Source: Treponema sp.
Lineage (GTDB): Bacteria; Spirochaetota; Spirochaetia; Treponematales; Treponemataceae
Length of the DNA: 64,000 bases
Reading direction: 5' to 3'
Assembly (NCBI GenBank): GCA_016293495.1
Contig: JAEDED010000003.1
Coordinates: 82,249-146,248, forward strand
Below the pieces are notes generated by a model. The model was not told where the DNA came from and ran no database searches. It was given only the letters and a program-made list of their open reading frames with translations. Numbering within the stretch: position 1 is the stretch's first letter; the number at the start of each line of letters is the position of its first letter. A program made the position numbers and the translations under genes. Positions 1 through 9,130 of this stretch are shown here, piece after piece.

Positions 1-2
1 AA

Positions 3-413
3 GTCGGTTTACCTGATCCAAAAAAACGTCTTCAGAATTTTCCTCATCAGTTCTCAGGCGGTCAACTTCAGAGAATCGGAATTGCTCTGGCACTGGCACA
101 GGGTTGTTCACTTTTAATTGCAGATGAACCGACAACTGCGCTTGATGTCACAATTTCAATGCAGATTGTAGGTCTGCTCCAGGAACTTCGAAAGACAAGA
201 AAGCTTTCGATTATATTTATCAGTCACGATATCGATCTTGTTTCAAATATTTCAGACCGCATTGTTGTCATGCATAATGGAATTATTGAAGAGCAGGGAG
301 ATGCTGAAGAAGTATTTAATAACCCGCAGGCAGAATATACAAAGCATCTTCTTTCTACAAGACCACGTTTTGGCCAGCATTATACAACTCAGCGTGCAGG
401 AGAATCAAAATGA
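3..413 (+). CDS. oppD: Oligopeptide/dipeptide ABC transporter ATPase OppD (5' partial)
   Basis: The reading frame is open from the left edge of the window, so only the C-terminal part (about 136 residues) is present. It energises peptide uptake at the cytoplasmic face of an Opp/Dpp permease. Seen: ABC signature FSGGQLQRIGIALALAQ, Walker B LLIADEP followed by the D-loop TALD, and the switch histidine in SHDIDL. The C-terminus stops soon after this and lacks the Cys-containing tail usual in OppD; the partner OppF downstream carries one. The stop overlaps the oppF start by 4 bases (ATGA), which indicates translational coupling. The missing N-terminus, permeases and binding protein should lie to the left. 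An internal ATG at 159 is not a start. Confidence 0.93.
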   Translation, partial: VGLPDPKKRLQNFPHQFSGGQLQRIGIALALAQGCSLLIADEPTTALDVTISMQIVGLLQELRKTRKLSIIFISHDIDLVSNISDRIVVMHNGIIEEQGDAEEVFNNPQAEYTKHLLSTRPRFGQHYTTQRAGESK

Positions 414-1390
414 GTAAAGATAAAGAAAATAAACAGCCTCTTATTGAAATAAAAAATCTCTGCAAAAGTTTTGATCTTCAGGCAGGTTTCTTTTCAAAAA
501 AAGATAAAAATGTTTTTGCCGTTAATAATGTTACCTTCAATATTAATAAAGGTGAAACATACGGAATCGTTGGTGAATCAGGCTGTGGAAAAACAACTAC
601 CGCACGCCTTCTTATTAAAATGTATAAGGCAACGAGCGGCAGTATTGTTTTTTATGACGAAGACGGAAAATCTTTTGATATTGCTAAATTGAATAAAGCC
701 CAGACTAAAGTTTACCAGGAAAAGGTTAAATACATTTTTCAGGATCCGGCCCGTTCAATGAATCCGCGAATGAATGTTCTTACCGTCATGACTGACGGGC
801 TAAAATATTCCTCGAAAAAATTATCAAAACAGCAGATTTATGAACTTGCAAAAAAGTCGATTGTTGATGTCGGATTAAAAGAAGAAGATCTGTTAAAACG
901 TCCTACAGATTTTTCAGGCGGCCAGCGACAGAGAATTTCGATTGCAAGAGGCTTGATTCTTGAACCTTCACTTTTAATCTGCGATGAAGTTGTATCTGCG
1001 CTTGATGTTTCGATTCAGGCGCAGGTTTTAAATCTTCTTTCTGATTTAAGAAAAGAGCGCGGACTTTCTTTTATGTTTATCACACATGATCTTAAAGTAG
1101 CCTGTTTTTTCTGTGATAAGATTGGAGTAATGTACCGCGGCGTTTTGGTAGAAGAAGCACCTGCTGCAACTTTATATAAAGATGCAGTTCATCCATATAC
1201 AAAACTTTTATTTGAAGCAGCAACAGGAAAAGCTTCTGCTTCCACTGTTGAAGTTAAAACAACACTTGAAAAAGAAAACGGATGTCCTTTTGCACACCGT
1301 TGTCCTAAAGCTACAGAAAAATGTTTTTCTTCGTGCCCTGATTTTTCTCAGATAACTGATGAACATAAAGTTCGCTGCTGGAATCAATAA
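410..1390 (+). CDS. oppF: Oligopeptide/dipeptide ABC transporter ATPase OppF
   Basis: Second ATPase of the Opp/Dpp peptide importer, 326 residues, forming the heterodimer with OppD. Walker A GESGCGKTT lies near residue 55, the Q-loop in YIFQDPARSMNPRM, the signature in FSGGQRQRISIARG, Walker B in LLICDEVVSALD, and the H-loop in THDLKV. The C-terminal oligopeptide extension CPFAHRCPKATEKC with clustered cysteines is typical of this subfamily and may hold an Fe-S cluster. It is a distal gene of the operon: about 50 bases separate it from trpR, which has its own promoter. Function is secure at family level; peptide specificity cannot be read. Confidence 0.95.
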   Translation: MSKDKENKQPLIEIKNLCKSFDLQAGFFSKKDKNVFAVNNVTFNINKGETYGIVGESGCGKTTTARLLIKMYKATSGSIVFYDEDGKSFDIAKLNKAQTKVYQEKVKYIFQDPARSMNPRMNVLTVMTDGLKYSSKKLSKQQIYELAKKSIVDVGLKEEDLLKRPTDFSGGQRQRISIARGLILEPSLLICDEVVSALDVSIQAQVLNLLSDLRKERGLSFMFITHDLKVACFFCDKIGVMYRGVLVEEAPAATLYKDAVHPYTKLLFEAATGKASASTVEVKTTLEKENGCPFAHRCPKATEKCFSSCPDFSQITDEHKVRCWNQ

Positions 1391-1405
1391 GACATAATCT
1401 AAACT

Positions 1406-1434
1406 TTGACAATTATAAGAAAAAGGAATACTAT
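1406..1434 (+). promoter_or_regulatory. Sigma-70 promoter of the trpR-like gene
   Basis: TTGACA at 1406-1411 and TACTAT at 1429-1434 are separated by exactly 17 bases. The predicted start point falls at about 1441, which is the A of the ATG, so the transcript would be leaderless. An AAGGAA at 1423-1428 could act as a ribosome site only on read-through transcripts from oppF. Confidence 0.7.
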
Positions 1435-1440
1435 ATTACT

Positions 1441-1740
1441 ATGAAAAATAACAATACAGAAATTAAGAATACATCATTCGATGAGCTCGTAAAAATATTT
1501 ACTGATATTCATGATGAAGATTTTATGAAAAACTTTATGGAGTGTCTTTTTACACCTGCTGAACGTGAAGATTTTGCAAACCGCTGGACATTGGTCAAAG
1601 AAATTGACAAGGGTACAACTCAGCGCGAAATTGCTAAAAACTTCAATATGTCTTTGTGTAAAATTACGAGGGGTTCAAAGGAACTTAATAAAGAAGACAG
1701 TGCTTTTAAAAAAGTACTTGAAATGTATAAAAATAAATAA
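1441..1740 (+). CDS. trpR: TrpR-family transcriptional repressor
   Basis: A 99-residue helix-turn-helix protein of the Trp repressor superfamily. Family landmarks align well with E. coli TrpR: FTPAEREDF matches LTPDEREAL, the HTH entry TTQREIAKNF matches MSQREL, and CKITRGSKEL matches ATITRGSNSL. The arginines that contact tryptophan in E. coli (R54 and R84) both have counterparts (the R of FANRW and of ITRGS), which suggests an amino-acid corepressor. No trp biosynthesis gene lies in the window, so the target is unknown; autoregulation is plausible because its promoter abuts the start codon. A YerC-like regulator is the alternative, but the ITRGS motif favours TrpR. Confidence 0.85.
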   Translation: MKNNNTEIKNTSFDELVKIFTDIHDEDFMKNFMECLFTPAEREDFANRWTLVKEIDKGTTQREIAKNFNMSLCKITRGSKELNKEDSAFKKVLEMYKNK

Positions 1741-1759
1741 TTATTTTCTTTCGTATAAT

Positions 1760-1796
1760 AAAACGGGCTGTCTTTCGACAGCCCTTAATTTTTTAT
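1760..1796. terminator. Rho-independent terminator (bidirectional)
   Basis: GGGCTGTC (1765-1772), loop TTTC, GACAGCCC (1777-1784), followed by TTAATTTTTT. The left side is A-rich, so the hairpin could also end the convergent ankyrin gene, whose stop lies in the tail. Confidence 0.85.
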
Positions 1797-4540
1797 TTCA
1801 ATAATTCTGCAATCTTAGGATGTTTCCAGTTGACAGCTGTCTGGTAAGGTGTTTCACCAGCAAGGTTTTTAACATTCTTATTAAGATTGAATTTCAAAAG
1901 TCTTTTAACTGTATCTTCATCTGCATATCGTGCAGCGTAGTGAAGAATTGTATTTCCTTTGATATCGCTCTTGTCTGCAGAATACTTAACAATGTAACCA
2001 AGCATTTCTGTATTTTTTTCTTTGAATGCGAGGGTAAGAACTGTTTCGCCGCGATTGTTGATTTCTGCAAAAGGTAATGCACCGTTTTCAAGAAGTGTGT
2101 TTGCTGCATCGGTTTCGTTGTTGATTACGGCAAGTGCAAGCGGTGTATAGCCTGATGAGTTTCTTGTGTCAAACGGATATCCTTTCTTGATAAGTGAAGA
2201 AAGAATTTTAGAACCGGATTTTGCAGATACAGCAATGTGAATCGGTGTATTACCGTCTGAGTCTGTGATATTAATATCGTTTCCAAGAACTGCATTCATG
2301 ATAGATGCTTTTTTCTTGAATGAAATTGAAAGAGGAGTTTTTCCTTCTTTATCACGACTTAACGGATTGCTTTTCTTGCTGAGTATCTGGATAATTTCAA
2401 GATTTTCAGTTTCGACTGCTTCATGGAATGGAGTACGTCCGTTCATATCCTGAATTTGTGGATTAGCACCATTGGTGAGAAGAAGAGAAACCATCTTGCT
2501 CTGTCCACCCTTAATTCCATCTACGAGAGCAGTACGTCCCTGACTGTCATAAATGTTAGGACTTGCACCTTTAGAAAGGAGAAGGGCAGCCATGTCGTAA
2601 TTTCCTTCAATTGCAGCTTCTGCAAGAGGTGTCTTTCCTGCAATATTAGGTTTGTCAGGATCAATTCCAAGATCAATAAGAGTAGCAGCGCTTTTAAGAG
2701 CATTCCATCTTACTGCAGTATGCAATGGATTTGAACCGAGATTATCTCTTGCATTTATATCAGCACCTTTTGAAATCAAAGTTTTAATGATTGCTACATC
2801 ATCACTCTTTGCAGCACTGAACAATGGTGTCTGTCCGTTTGCATTCTTTGCATTGATTACTGCACCTTTCTGAACAAGATATTCAACTGATTTAATAAGG
2901 TTCCATTCTGCACAATAATGCAAAGCTGTGTTTCCAGAACCGTCAGAGGCCATGATTGTTTTTGAATTAATAAGCCAGTCATTTTTTGCAGTTGTAAGTG
3001 CAAGTTTCAAAGGAGAAACATCCTGTGTGTTTGCAGAGAAAATGTTGGCATCATTTTCAAGCAGAAGAACTCCAATTTCTTTCATGTTGTCTTTTACTGC
3101 ATAATACAAAGCAGAATTACCTTCACGGTTTCTGGCATTTATATTGCTTCCAAGAGTAATCAGGTATTTAATTTTACTGATGCTTGCCTTCATTTTGATT
3201 GCAATAAGAAGTGGAGTGTTTCCTTCTGAATCAACTGAATTAATAGTTGAGGAATTAATAAGGGATTCGAAAAGTCCGTCATTTGCCATGAGAACTCTTG
3301 TATACGGAGTTACGTGATTTGAATCTTCTGCATGAATATCAGCACCATGATTTACATAAAATTCAATCTGACTTTTAAGATTATGTTCAATTGCAGTTGC
3401 AAGAGCTGTGTTACCTTTTTTGTTTCTGATATTTACATCAGCGCCTGCATTGAAAAGTATTTCAAGAACATCGCAGTCAAGATTGATCATTGCAGCAGTA
3501 TGAAGAATTGTATCACCGAACATATCCTTGTGATTCAGATCTGCTCTGTAATCAATAAGCAGTTTATAAATATCAAGACGCTGTTCTTCCGGAATGATGA
3601 GAAGAAGAGGTGTCTTGCAGAGACTGTCCTGAGAATTTACTTTTGCATTTGCTTCAAGAAGATCTCTTGCAATTTCTGTACGACCGTAACGGCATGCTTC
3701 GTGAAGTGGTGTAGATCCGTTAATATCCTGGGCTTCTGTATCTGCACCGTTTTCAAGAAGGAATTTTGCAAAACCTCTGTGGTTATAAATAGTCGCAAGA
3801 TGAAGAGGAGTCTGACCATCCTGCATTGTTAAAGAATAATTTCTTGAAAGAACAGCATCTTCAAAATAACTTGTTTTTCCGCCGACTTCTCTTGCACCTG
3901 CAATAAGAAGATTGTTAGCCATTCTTGCATTGATTTCTGATGAAGGATCTGATAATGCAATTGCAAGTGGAGTAATGTTATTTTTATCAGCAACGTCTAT
4001 GTTAAGATTTTTCTTCAATGCATATTCAAGTGCCTTTTCGTTTTTAGTTTTAACAAAATGATGAATGATTGTTCCACCGTCTTCATTTCTAAGCTCTGCA
4101 GTATTTTCATTAATTATCAGCTCATAGTACATTTCATTTTTTTCGAGAGCTTTTTCAAGTGCTGTAATACCTTCAGAGTCTTCAACAAAAACATTAGCCT
4201 TTGCTCTTGTTAATGCACGAACGCTTTCATAGCAGTCATGCTCAACGGCGATCATGAGAGGAGTCTGGTTATCATAATTTTTGATTTCTTTGTTTGCACC
4301 TTTTATGATAAGAAAATTTACAAGATCTTCATCATTCATAATTGCTGCAGCATGAAGAACAGTATTTCCATCTTCATCCTGTTCGTTGATGTCAGATTTT
4401 GTAATAAAGAAACTCTTGGCCTCATCTGTTTTTCCCTGTCTGATCAGGCTTTGAATTGAAACAGAATTTGGGTTGGTCGTTTTACAACCGGCCATTAAAA
4501 GAATTAGTGCACAGAAAAAAAGAAAAGTAATTTTTTTCAT
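1793..4540 (-). CDS. Large ankyrin-repeat lipoprotein
   Basis: A 915-residue protein with a lipoprotein signal (hydrophobic stretch ending LLMAGC, Cys at 19) followed almost entirely by ankyrin repeats of about 33 residues. I estimate 24-26 units, many with the core G.TPLH.A and LL..GA. No other catalytic domain is visible. It should be anchored to the outer face of the inner membrane or to the outer membrane and act as a protein-binding scaffold. A good ribosome site (GGGAGG) precedes the ATG. The gene is monocistronic and convergent with trpR. Such long exported ankyrin proteins are often associated with host or envelope interactions, but no partner can be inferred here. Confidence 0.88.
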   Translation of the reverse strand: MKKITFLFFCALILLMAGCKTTNPNSVSIQSLIRQGKTDEAKSFFITKSDINEQDEDGNTVLHAAAIMNDEDLVNFLIIKGANKEIKNYDNQTPLMIAVEHDCYESVRALTRAKANVFVEDSEGITALEKALEKNEMYYELIINENTAELRNEDGGTIIHHFVKTKNEKALEYALKKNLNIDVADKNNITPLAIALSDPSSEINARMANNLLIAGAREVGGKTSYFEDAVLSRNYSLTMQDGQTPLHLATIYNHRGFAKFLLENGADTEAQDINGSTPLHEACRYGRTEIARDLLEANAKVNSQDSLCKTPLLLIIPEEQRLDIYKLLIDYRADLNHKDMFGDTILHTAAMINLDCDVLEILFNAGADVNIRNKKGNTALATAIEHNLKSQIEFYVNHGADIHAEDSNHVTPYTRVLMANDGLFESLINSSTINSVDSEGNTPLLIAIKMKASISKIKYLITLGSNINARNREGNSALYYAVKDNMKEIGVLLLENDANIFSANTQDVSPLKLALTTAKNDWLINSKTIMASDGSGNTALHYCAEWNLIKSVEYLVQKGAVINAKNANGQTPLFSAAKSDDVAIIKTLISKGADINARDNLGSNPLHTAVRWNALKSAATLIDLGIDPDKPNIAGKTPLAEAAIEGNYDMAALLLSKGASPNIYDSQGRTALVDGIKGGQSKMVSLLLTNGANPQIQDMNGRTPFHEAVETENLEIIQILSKKSNPLSRDKEGKTPLSISFKKKASIMNAVLGNDINITDSDGNTPIHIAVSAKSGSKILSSLIKKGYPFDTRNSSGYTPLALAVINNETDAANTLLENGALPFAEINNRGETVLTLAFKEKNTEMLGYIVKYSADKSDIKGNTILHYAARYADEDTVKRLLKFNLNKNVKNLAGETPYQTAVNWKHPKIAELLK

Positions 4541-4797
4541 AATGCCTCCCAGGTTTATAAAAAAAAGATTTGTATAGTTTTACGTTTAGATTATCGGAAT
4601 TTTAATATTTCTTTTTAGTCCTTTTATATGGAAAGAAAATCGTAGAACTTCTTTCAATCAGAAAAAAATATAATCAGTAAAAATTAAATCAGTAAAAAAT
4701 CTAAACGCCAATAAAACAAAAAAAGTCACCATAAAAATATCTAAAATAATGAGAAAAGCTGTAAATGGATGTAATCATTCATTTGCAGTTTTTTTTC
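4541..4797. other. AT-rich spacer with a short tandem repeat
   Basis: Non-coding region between the divergent ankyrin and J-protein genes. At 4656-4700 the motif AATCAG(T)AAAAA recurs three times at 15-16-base spacing. No gene, tRNA or riboswitch is recognisable. Confidence 0.5.
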
Positions 4798-4826
4798 TTG
4801 CCCTCGCTCAGCTTATTTATTATATT
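4798..4826 (+). promoter_or_regulatory. Promoter of the J-protein gene, leaderless geometry
   Basis: TTGCCC (4798-4803), 17-base spacer, TATATT (4821-4826), then 6 bases to the ATG at 4833. There is no Shine-Dalgarno sequence in the 20 bases before the start. Confidence 0.6.
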
Positions 4827-4832
4827 TAAATT

Positions 4833-5441
4833 ATGGAAGATTTGTATAAAGTCCTTGGGGTTGAAAAAACTGCCTCTCAAGATGAAATAAAAAAAGCTTA
4901 CCGCAACCTTGCTTTCAAATATCATCCTGACCGCAATCAGGGAAGTAAAGAAGCAGAAGAGAAGCTTAAAGAAATAAATGCAGCATATTCGGTTTTAGGC
5001 GACTCCCAGCAGCGTTCTGCTTACGATTCCGGCCGTGTAAATTCCAATTACTCAAACCAGCAGAGTGCACAGCAGCAGTACAACGGGTATTATTACAATC
5101 CGTTTGGCGGCGGTTTTTCCGGACACGAATCAAGTGATTCTCAGAATTATTCTTCGTATGAGGAATTTTTTAAGAACTTTTATGCAAATTCAAGTAACAG
5201 CAATAATTATAAAACTTATCAGCAGTATGAATCTGAAAAGCCTTCATTTTTAATGGGGCTTACAAATGTATTGATAGGAATGTTAGTAGCGGGACTTGGC
5301 TTTTATATGTTCAGCGCGATATGGTGGCTGATTCCTGCAGGGCCAATTTTGAGTCTTGTTGTACTTTCGACGGGAGTTTCAAGATTGCTTAGAGGCGTGA
5401 ACAGAATGTTAAAATCAGTAGCCTCTAAGTTTAAGAAGTGA
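4833..5441 (+). CDS. DnaJ-domain membrane protein (class C J-protein)
   Basis: 202 residues. The N-terminal J domain (residues 1-65) starts DLYKVLGVEKTAS and has the HPD motif in FKYHPDRNQ, so it should stimulate an Hsp70 ATPase. A Tyr/Ser/Asn/Gly-rich linker (about 70-135) replaces the Gly/Phe region. A hydrophobic segment at about 146-180 probably spans the membrane twice or forms a hairpin, and a short basic tail follows. There is no zinc-binding or substrate-binding domain, so this is not the housekeeping DnaJ. It is convergent with infA with only 5 bases between stops. The specific client is unknown. Confidence 0.9.
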   Translation: MEDLYKVLGVEKTASQDEIKKAYRNLAFKYHPDRNQGSKEAEEKLKEINAAYSVLGDSQQRSAYDSGRVNSNYSNQQSAQQQYNGYYYNPFGGGFSGHESSDSQNYSSYEEFFKNFYANSSNSNNYKTYQQYESEKPSFLMGLTNVLIGMLVAGLGFYMFSAIWWLIPAGPILSLVVLSTGVSRLLRGVNRMLKSVASKFKK

Positions 5442-5446
5442 TCAGA

Positions 5447-5665
5447 CTATCTCTGGCGGAAAATGATTCTGCCGCGATCCAAATCGTATGGTGAAAGGGC
5501 AACTTTTACTGTGTCACCTGGAACGATTCTGATATAGTGTTTGCGCATTTTTCCTGAAATGTAAGCCATGATGATATGGCCGTTCTGCAATTCAACACGG
5601 AAAATAGTATTTGGCAATGCTTCTTTTACAATGCCTTCGACTTCGATAGCTTCTTCTTTAGCCAC
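5447..5665 (-). CDS. infA: Translation initiation factor IF-1
   Basis: 72 residues, the standard length. The S1/OB-fold is complete: EGIVKEALPNTIFRVELQNGH, ISGKMRKHYIRI, PGDTVKVALSPYDL, RGRI. It binds the ribosomal A site during initiation. The start codon is GTG at 5663-5665, preceded by a GGAGG ribosome site. It stands alone, away from any ribosomal-protein operon, with its own sigma-70 promoter on the minus strand. Confidence 0.97.
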   Translation of the reverse strand: MAKEEAIEVEGIVKEALPNTIFRVELQNGHIIMAYISGKMRKHYIRIVPGDTVKVALSPYDLDRGRIIFRQR

Positions 5666-5737
5666 AATTCCTCCAAAGAATATTAATCCTAAAAGAATAC
5701 GAATTTTGTTGTTTTTTTCGCAATTTATGCTTATATT

Positions 5738-5766
5738 AGTATCTACAAATATAACAAAATTGTCAA
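5738..5766 (-). promoter_or_regulatory. Promoter of infA
   Basis: On the minus strand TTGACA (5766-5761) and GATACT (5743-5738) are 17 bases apart. This gives a leader of about 65-70 bases containing the GGAGG upstream of the infA GTG. Confidence 0.65.
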
Positions 5767-5820
5767 CGGGTTCTATTTTGACAAAAAAGGGGAATTTGTT
5801 GTCTTAACGGAGGTATTGTT

Positions 5821-6177
5821 ATGAAACAGGAATTTATCGATAAAATGAAAGGCAAGCTTCTTCAGATGCGTGCTGACATTTACGAATCTCTTGCTAAGAA
5901 AAACGAAGATTTTAAAGGACTTGTTAATGCAGTTGAATCAGGAGACGTATGTGATATCGCATCAGATGCAATCGATAGAACTATGCTCGATTCACTTGGA
6001 CAGCAGGATGCTGACCGTCTCGAATTGGTAGAAAAAGCATTAAACCGCATTGCACAGGGCAAATATGGTGTTTGTTTTGTATGCGGAAAAGATATTCCTA
6101 TGGCACGTCTTGAATCACTTCCATGGACTGGAATGTGTGTAGACTGCAAGAGTAAAGCAGAAAAAAGCAGCCGTTAA
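5821..6177 (+). CDS. DksA/TraR-type zinc-finger protein
   Basis: 118 residues. The N-terminal half is predicted helical coiled coil (MKGKLLQMRADIYESLAKK). The C-terminal zinc finger has the four cysteines of the DksA/TraR family in CFVCGKDIP and MCVDCKS. Members bind the secondary channel of RNA polymerase; DksA works with ppGpp, and a Rel/SpoT enzyme is encoded at 45832. Length is shorter than E. coli DksA (151) and close to the TraR/YteA group. A strong GGAGG precedes the ATG. Whether it truly does the DksA job depends on acidic tip residues that I cannot place with certainty. Confidence 0.88.
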   Translation: MKQEFIDKMKGKLLQMRADIYESLAKKNEDFKGLVNAVESGDVCDIASDAIDRTMLDSLGQQDADRLELVEKALNRIAQGKYGVCFVCGKDIPMARLESLPWTGMCVDCKSKAEKSSR

Positions 6178-6219
6178 ACGTCTGCTCCTTTTAGACTTAT
6201 GTTTATTCTGTAAGTTTTA

Positions 6220-7080
6220 TTATATTGTTTCAAGCTTGAAGCTTGGCTCTGAGCTTGAGGAATCAGGCCGGATCAGCACAGCTTTCTGTGTATATCCGGC
6301 TTTTTTTATTGCCGCTAAGGCTCTGTCAAACGCACCATCAATAGAATCAACAGAATGGCAGTCAGAAGAGATTGTTACGGGAATGTTGTTCTCACAAAGA
6401 AGTTCCATCATATACGCATTCGGATAAACATCATCCATCGCGCCTCTGGTTATAGCCCCGGTATTGATTTCTACAATGAGATTTGTTTTTGCAATTTCCT
6501 TAACAAGTGCTTTTACTTCTTTTTTATACCAGCTTTCACTTTCGTCAAAGAATTTGAGTTCGCCGTTTCTTTTACGGATCAAATCTGCATGACCGAGAAT
6601 CGTAAAATCGCAGTTACGAATCATTTCTCTCTGAAGGTAAAAATATTCCTGAACGCACTTTTTTCCGTTGCCGTTAAAGAGGCGCTCGATTCCATTTCGG
6701 ACACCTTCAGAAGATTCGTCAACTGTAAAGAAACCTTTTTCATTTACGATATAGTGAACAGATCCAATAAGATAATCCGGTTTAAAACTTTCGAATCGTT
6801 TGAAAGTCGTCTCACACATTGAAGGAATATAATCAGCCTCAAATCCCATGAGAATATCAAGTTGTGATTTGTATTCTTTTTCGAGTCGGCGGATTTCTGT
6901 TACATAATTTTCATGATCTCTTGGGGCAATATGCCAGTCTTCTGCAAACGGATACATGCTGTGCCCTGAAAATCCGAATGCATCAAATTTTTTTTCAATG
7001 GCAGCTTTTACCATTTCTTCTGCTGTGCACTTTCCGTCACAGAAATTTGTATGTGAATGATAGTTTGTCTTAGAGCTCAT
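6220..7080 (-). CDS. PHP-domain phosphatase, histidinol-phosphatase-like
   Basis: 286 residues of the PHP metallo-phosphoesterase family, HisK branch. The first metal motif HSHTNF is near the N-terminus, followed by GFSGHS, GFEADYIP, GSVHYI, ILGHADLIRK and SSDCHS, which together supply the usual trinuclear metal ligands. The family dephosphorylates L-histidinol phosphate in histidine synthesis; hisH and hisF occur elsewhere in the window (47614-49028), which fits. It is the last gene of an operon with a histidine kinase, overlapping it by 11 bases, so a signalling or other phosphatase role is possible. Confidence 0.85.
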   Translation of the reverse strand: MSSKTNYHSHTNFCDGKCTAEEMVKAAIEKKFDAFGFSGHSMYPFAEDWHIAPRDHENYVTEIRRLEKEYKSQLDILMGFEADYIPSMCETTFKRFESFKPDYLIGSVHYIVNEKGFFTVDESSEGVRNGIERLFNGNGKKCVQEYFYLQREMIRNCDFTILGHADLIRKRNGELKFFDESESWYKKEVKALVKEIAKTNLIVEINTGAITRGAMDDVYPNAYMMELLCENNIPVTISSDCHSVDSIDGAFDRALAAIKKAGYTQKAVLIRPDSSSSEPSFKLETI

Positions 7081-9130
7081 TTTTTTTCATCCAGTTATTT
7101 ACTTCAGCTTTGAATCGAACAAGTTCAGCACGAAGGGCACTGTAGTTCAGGTTAAGGGCTTCGATATCTTCTGACTTTGCCGCTTTGTTAAGTCTTGTAC
7201 CGTAATCGGTGAGAGTAGGAGCTGAAACACTCGAGCTTGAACCTTTGATAGTGTGGCCAGTTCTTCTGAGTTCTTCAAAGTTCTGGTCTTCAATAAGCTG
7301 AGGAATTGCGTTGATAAGTTTTTCTGACTGAGTAATAAAATCTTTTAAAAGCTGAGTACCAAATCCGTAATCGCTGTCGATTGTATCCATAAAGTCAGAT
7401 TCATTCCAGATTTTTTCATGTTCTTCATGGTTTTCGAGCAGTGTTGCAATTTCTTGCGCCGATGGAAGTATCAAGGCAGTATTCCATTTTTCGATTACTT
7501 CTCTTACAAGTACACTCTTGAAGGGTTTAACAAGCACGTCATTCATTCCAGCATCTGTATAATGAGCAAAGTCATCCTTATCGGAGTTAGCAGTACAGGC
7601 GATGATAATTCCCTTAAAGCCAAAAGCTCGGATTTCTTTTGTTGCATCAATACCGTTTTTAACCGGCATCTCAATGTCCATAAAAATAAAATCAGTTTCT
7701 GGATGCATGCTGATAAGATCAACTGCTTCCTGACCATTTTCTGCTTCAAGAGTTTCAGCGCCGAATTTTTTAAGGAAGGTAGTTAAAAGACGTCTGTTTA
7801 CAAGATGGTCTTCAACGACAACAACGTGGAGACCATTTGCAAGTTCAGATTCCTGATGTTCTTTTACAATGCTTGCAGTTTTAAGTTTAATAAGGTTCTC
7901 AGGGGAATTTGCTTCTTTTGCTTTTTTTGCAAGTTCCCTTTCATGAAGAACAAGTCCGGGATCACGGGTTTCGCTGATTGTAGTTTCGAATGATTCCTTG
8001 AAGCTCTGAGAAATTAATTCAAAAAGTTTTGCTCTCTTAACAGGTTTGTAAAGATATCCGTCAAACCAGTTGAGCATTTTCATTTTTGCTTCTCCACCCA
8101 TCTGTCCTTCCGGAACCATAAGGTAAAGCTTTGTATTGTTGATTTCTTTATCGTCGTTGATTTCGGCTGCAAGGTGCCATCCGTCAACCTTCGGCATAAT
8201 CATATCAATGAATGTTGCGGTAAAAGGTTCTTTATTCTTTGCGCTTTCTTTCATCAGCCTGATGGCTTCGTTTGCATTTGAACAGGTTACGATGTTTGTA
8301 ACACCAAACTTGTTAAGGTTTTTGACAAAGCTTTTCTGTGCAAGAACGCTGTCATCTACAACGAGAATCTTTGATCTTGCAGGAACAACAACTTCATATT
8401 TATTTAATGCACCGTCAATGAGAGGACGGTAAGGAAGCTTAAAGTAAAAAATGGAACCGCCGTTAGGATTATCAGTAATTCCTATTGTACCGTTCATCAG
8501 GGTTATCAGCGACTTGCAAATAGAAAGACCAAGTCCGGTACCGCCATATTTTCTTGTAGTAGAAGCATCAGCCTGATAGTAAGCCTTGAAAATATTTTTC
8601 TGGGCCTCTTTAGAAACTCCGATTCCTGAATCTGTAACTTTAAATAAAAGATCGTTTCCGTCAATCGAAACGCTTACAACAATGTATCCTTTTGAGGTAA
8701 ACTTTACGGCATTCTTAACAATGTTGAGAAGAATCTGCTGAACACGAATGGGATCGCCCATAATAAATTCAGAAACAGAGCTTGAGATGTCAGTAACAAT
8801 TTCAAGGCCTTTGTTGAAGGCTTCAATACTGATAAGGTCAGTAGTTTTGTCAATCACTTCGATAAGATTGAATGGTGTATCTTCAAGTTTAAAATCATTG
8901 TTATTGATTTTTGTGTAGTCGAGAATGTTGTTAGCAAGAGAGAGAAGGGCTTCGGAACTGAATTGAATCTGGCGAATATATTCCTTCTGCTCACGGTCAA
9001 GACGTGTTTCATTCAACAGTTCTACAGAGCCGATGATTGTCTGAATCGGAGTTCTGATTTCGTGAAGAGTTGTAGCAAGAAATCTGCTTGAGTTCTGAAC
9101 TGAATTGAGATTGTTATCTTGATTTTGCAT
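7070..9130 (-). CDS. Cytoplasmic hybrid sensor histidine kinase (HisKA-HATPase-REC-REC-HPt)
   Basis: 686 residues with no signal, membrane segment or N-terminal sensor domain. The phosphoacceptor box TLHEIRTPIQT (H23) starts almost at the N-terminus. The ATPase domain has the N box, DSGIGVS and GGTGLGLSICK. Two receiver domains follow (first with LVVDDS and FIDMIMP, second with VVEDH and FMDIEMP), then an HPt domain with H626 in GHTIKGSSSS. It overlaps the upstream response-regulator gene by 17 bases, so the signal must come from a partner protein, probably that regulator. All phosphorelay modules are present in one chain; the final output is not in the window. Confidence 0.92.
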   Translation of the reverse strand: MQNQDNNLNSVQNSSRFLATTLHEIRTPIQTIIGSVELLNETRLDREQKEYIRQIQFSSEALLSLANNILDYTKINNNDFKLEDTPFNLIEVIDKTTDLISIEAFNKGLEIVTDISSSVSEFIMGDPIRVQQILLNIVKNAVKFTSKGYIVVSVSIDGNDLLFKVTDSGIGVSKEAQKNIFKAYYQADASTTRKYGGTGLGLSICKSLITLMNGTIGITDNPNGGSIFYFKLPYRPLIDGALNKYEVVVPARSKILVVDDSVLAQKSFVKNLNKFGVTNIVTCSNANEAIRLMKESAKNKEPFTATFIDMIMPKVDGWHLAAEINDDKEINNTKLYLMVPEGQMGGEAKMKMLNWFDGYLYKPVKRAKLFELISQSFKESFETTISETRDPGLVLHERELAKKAKEANSPENLIKLKTASIVKEHQESELANGLHVVVVEDHLVNRRLLTTFLKKFGAETLEAENGQEAVDLISMHPETDFIFMDIEMPVKNGIDATKEIRAFGFKGIIIACTANSDKDDFAHYTDAGMNDVLVKPFKSVLVREVIEKWNTALILPSAQEIATLLENHEEHEKIWNESDFMDTIDSDYGFGTQLLKDFITQSEKLINAIPQLIEDQNFEELRRTGHTIKGSSSSVSAPTLTDYGTRLNKAAKSEDIEALNLNYSALRAELVRFKAEVNNWMKKNEL

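Noticed and set aside
2265..4459. Plus-strand reading frames opposite the ankyrin gene
   Set aside because: They are short shadows of the ankyrin repeats in other frames, with no coding character of their own.
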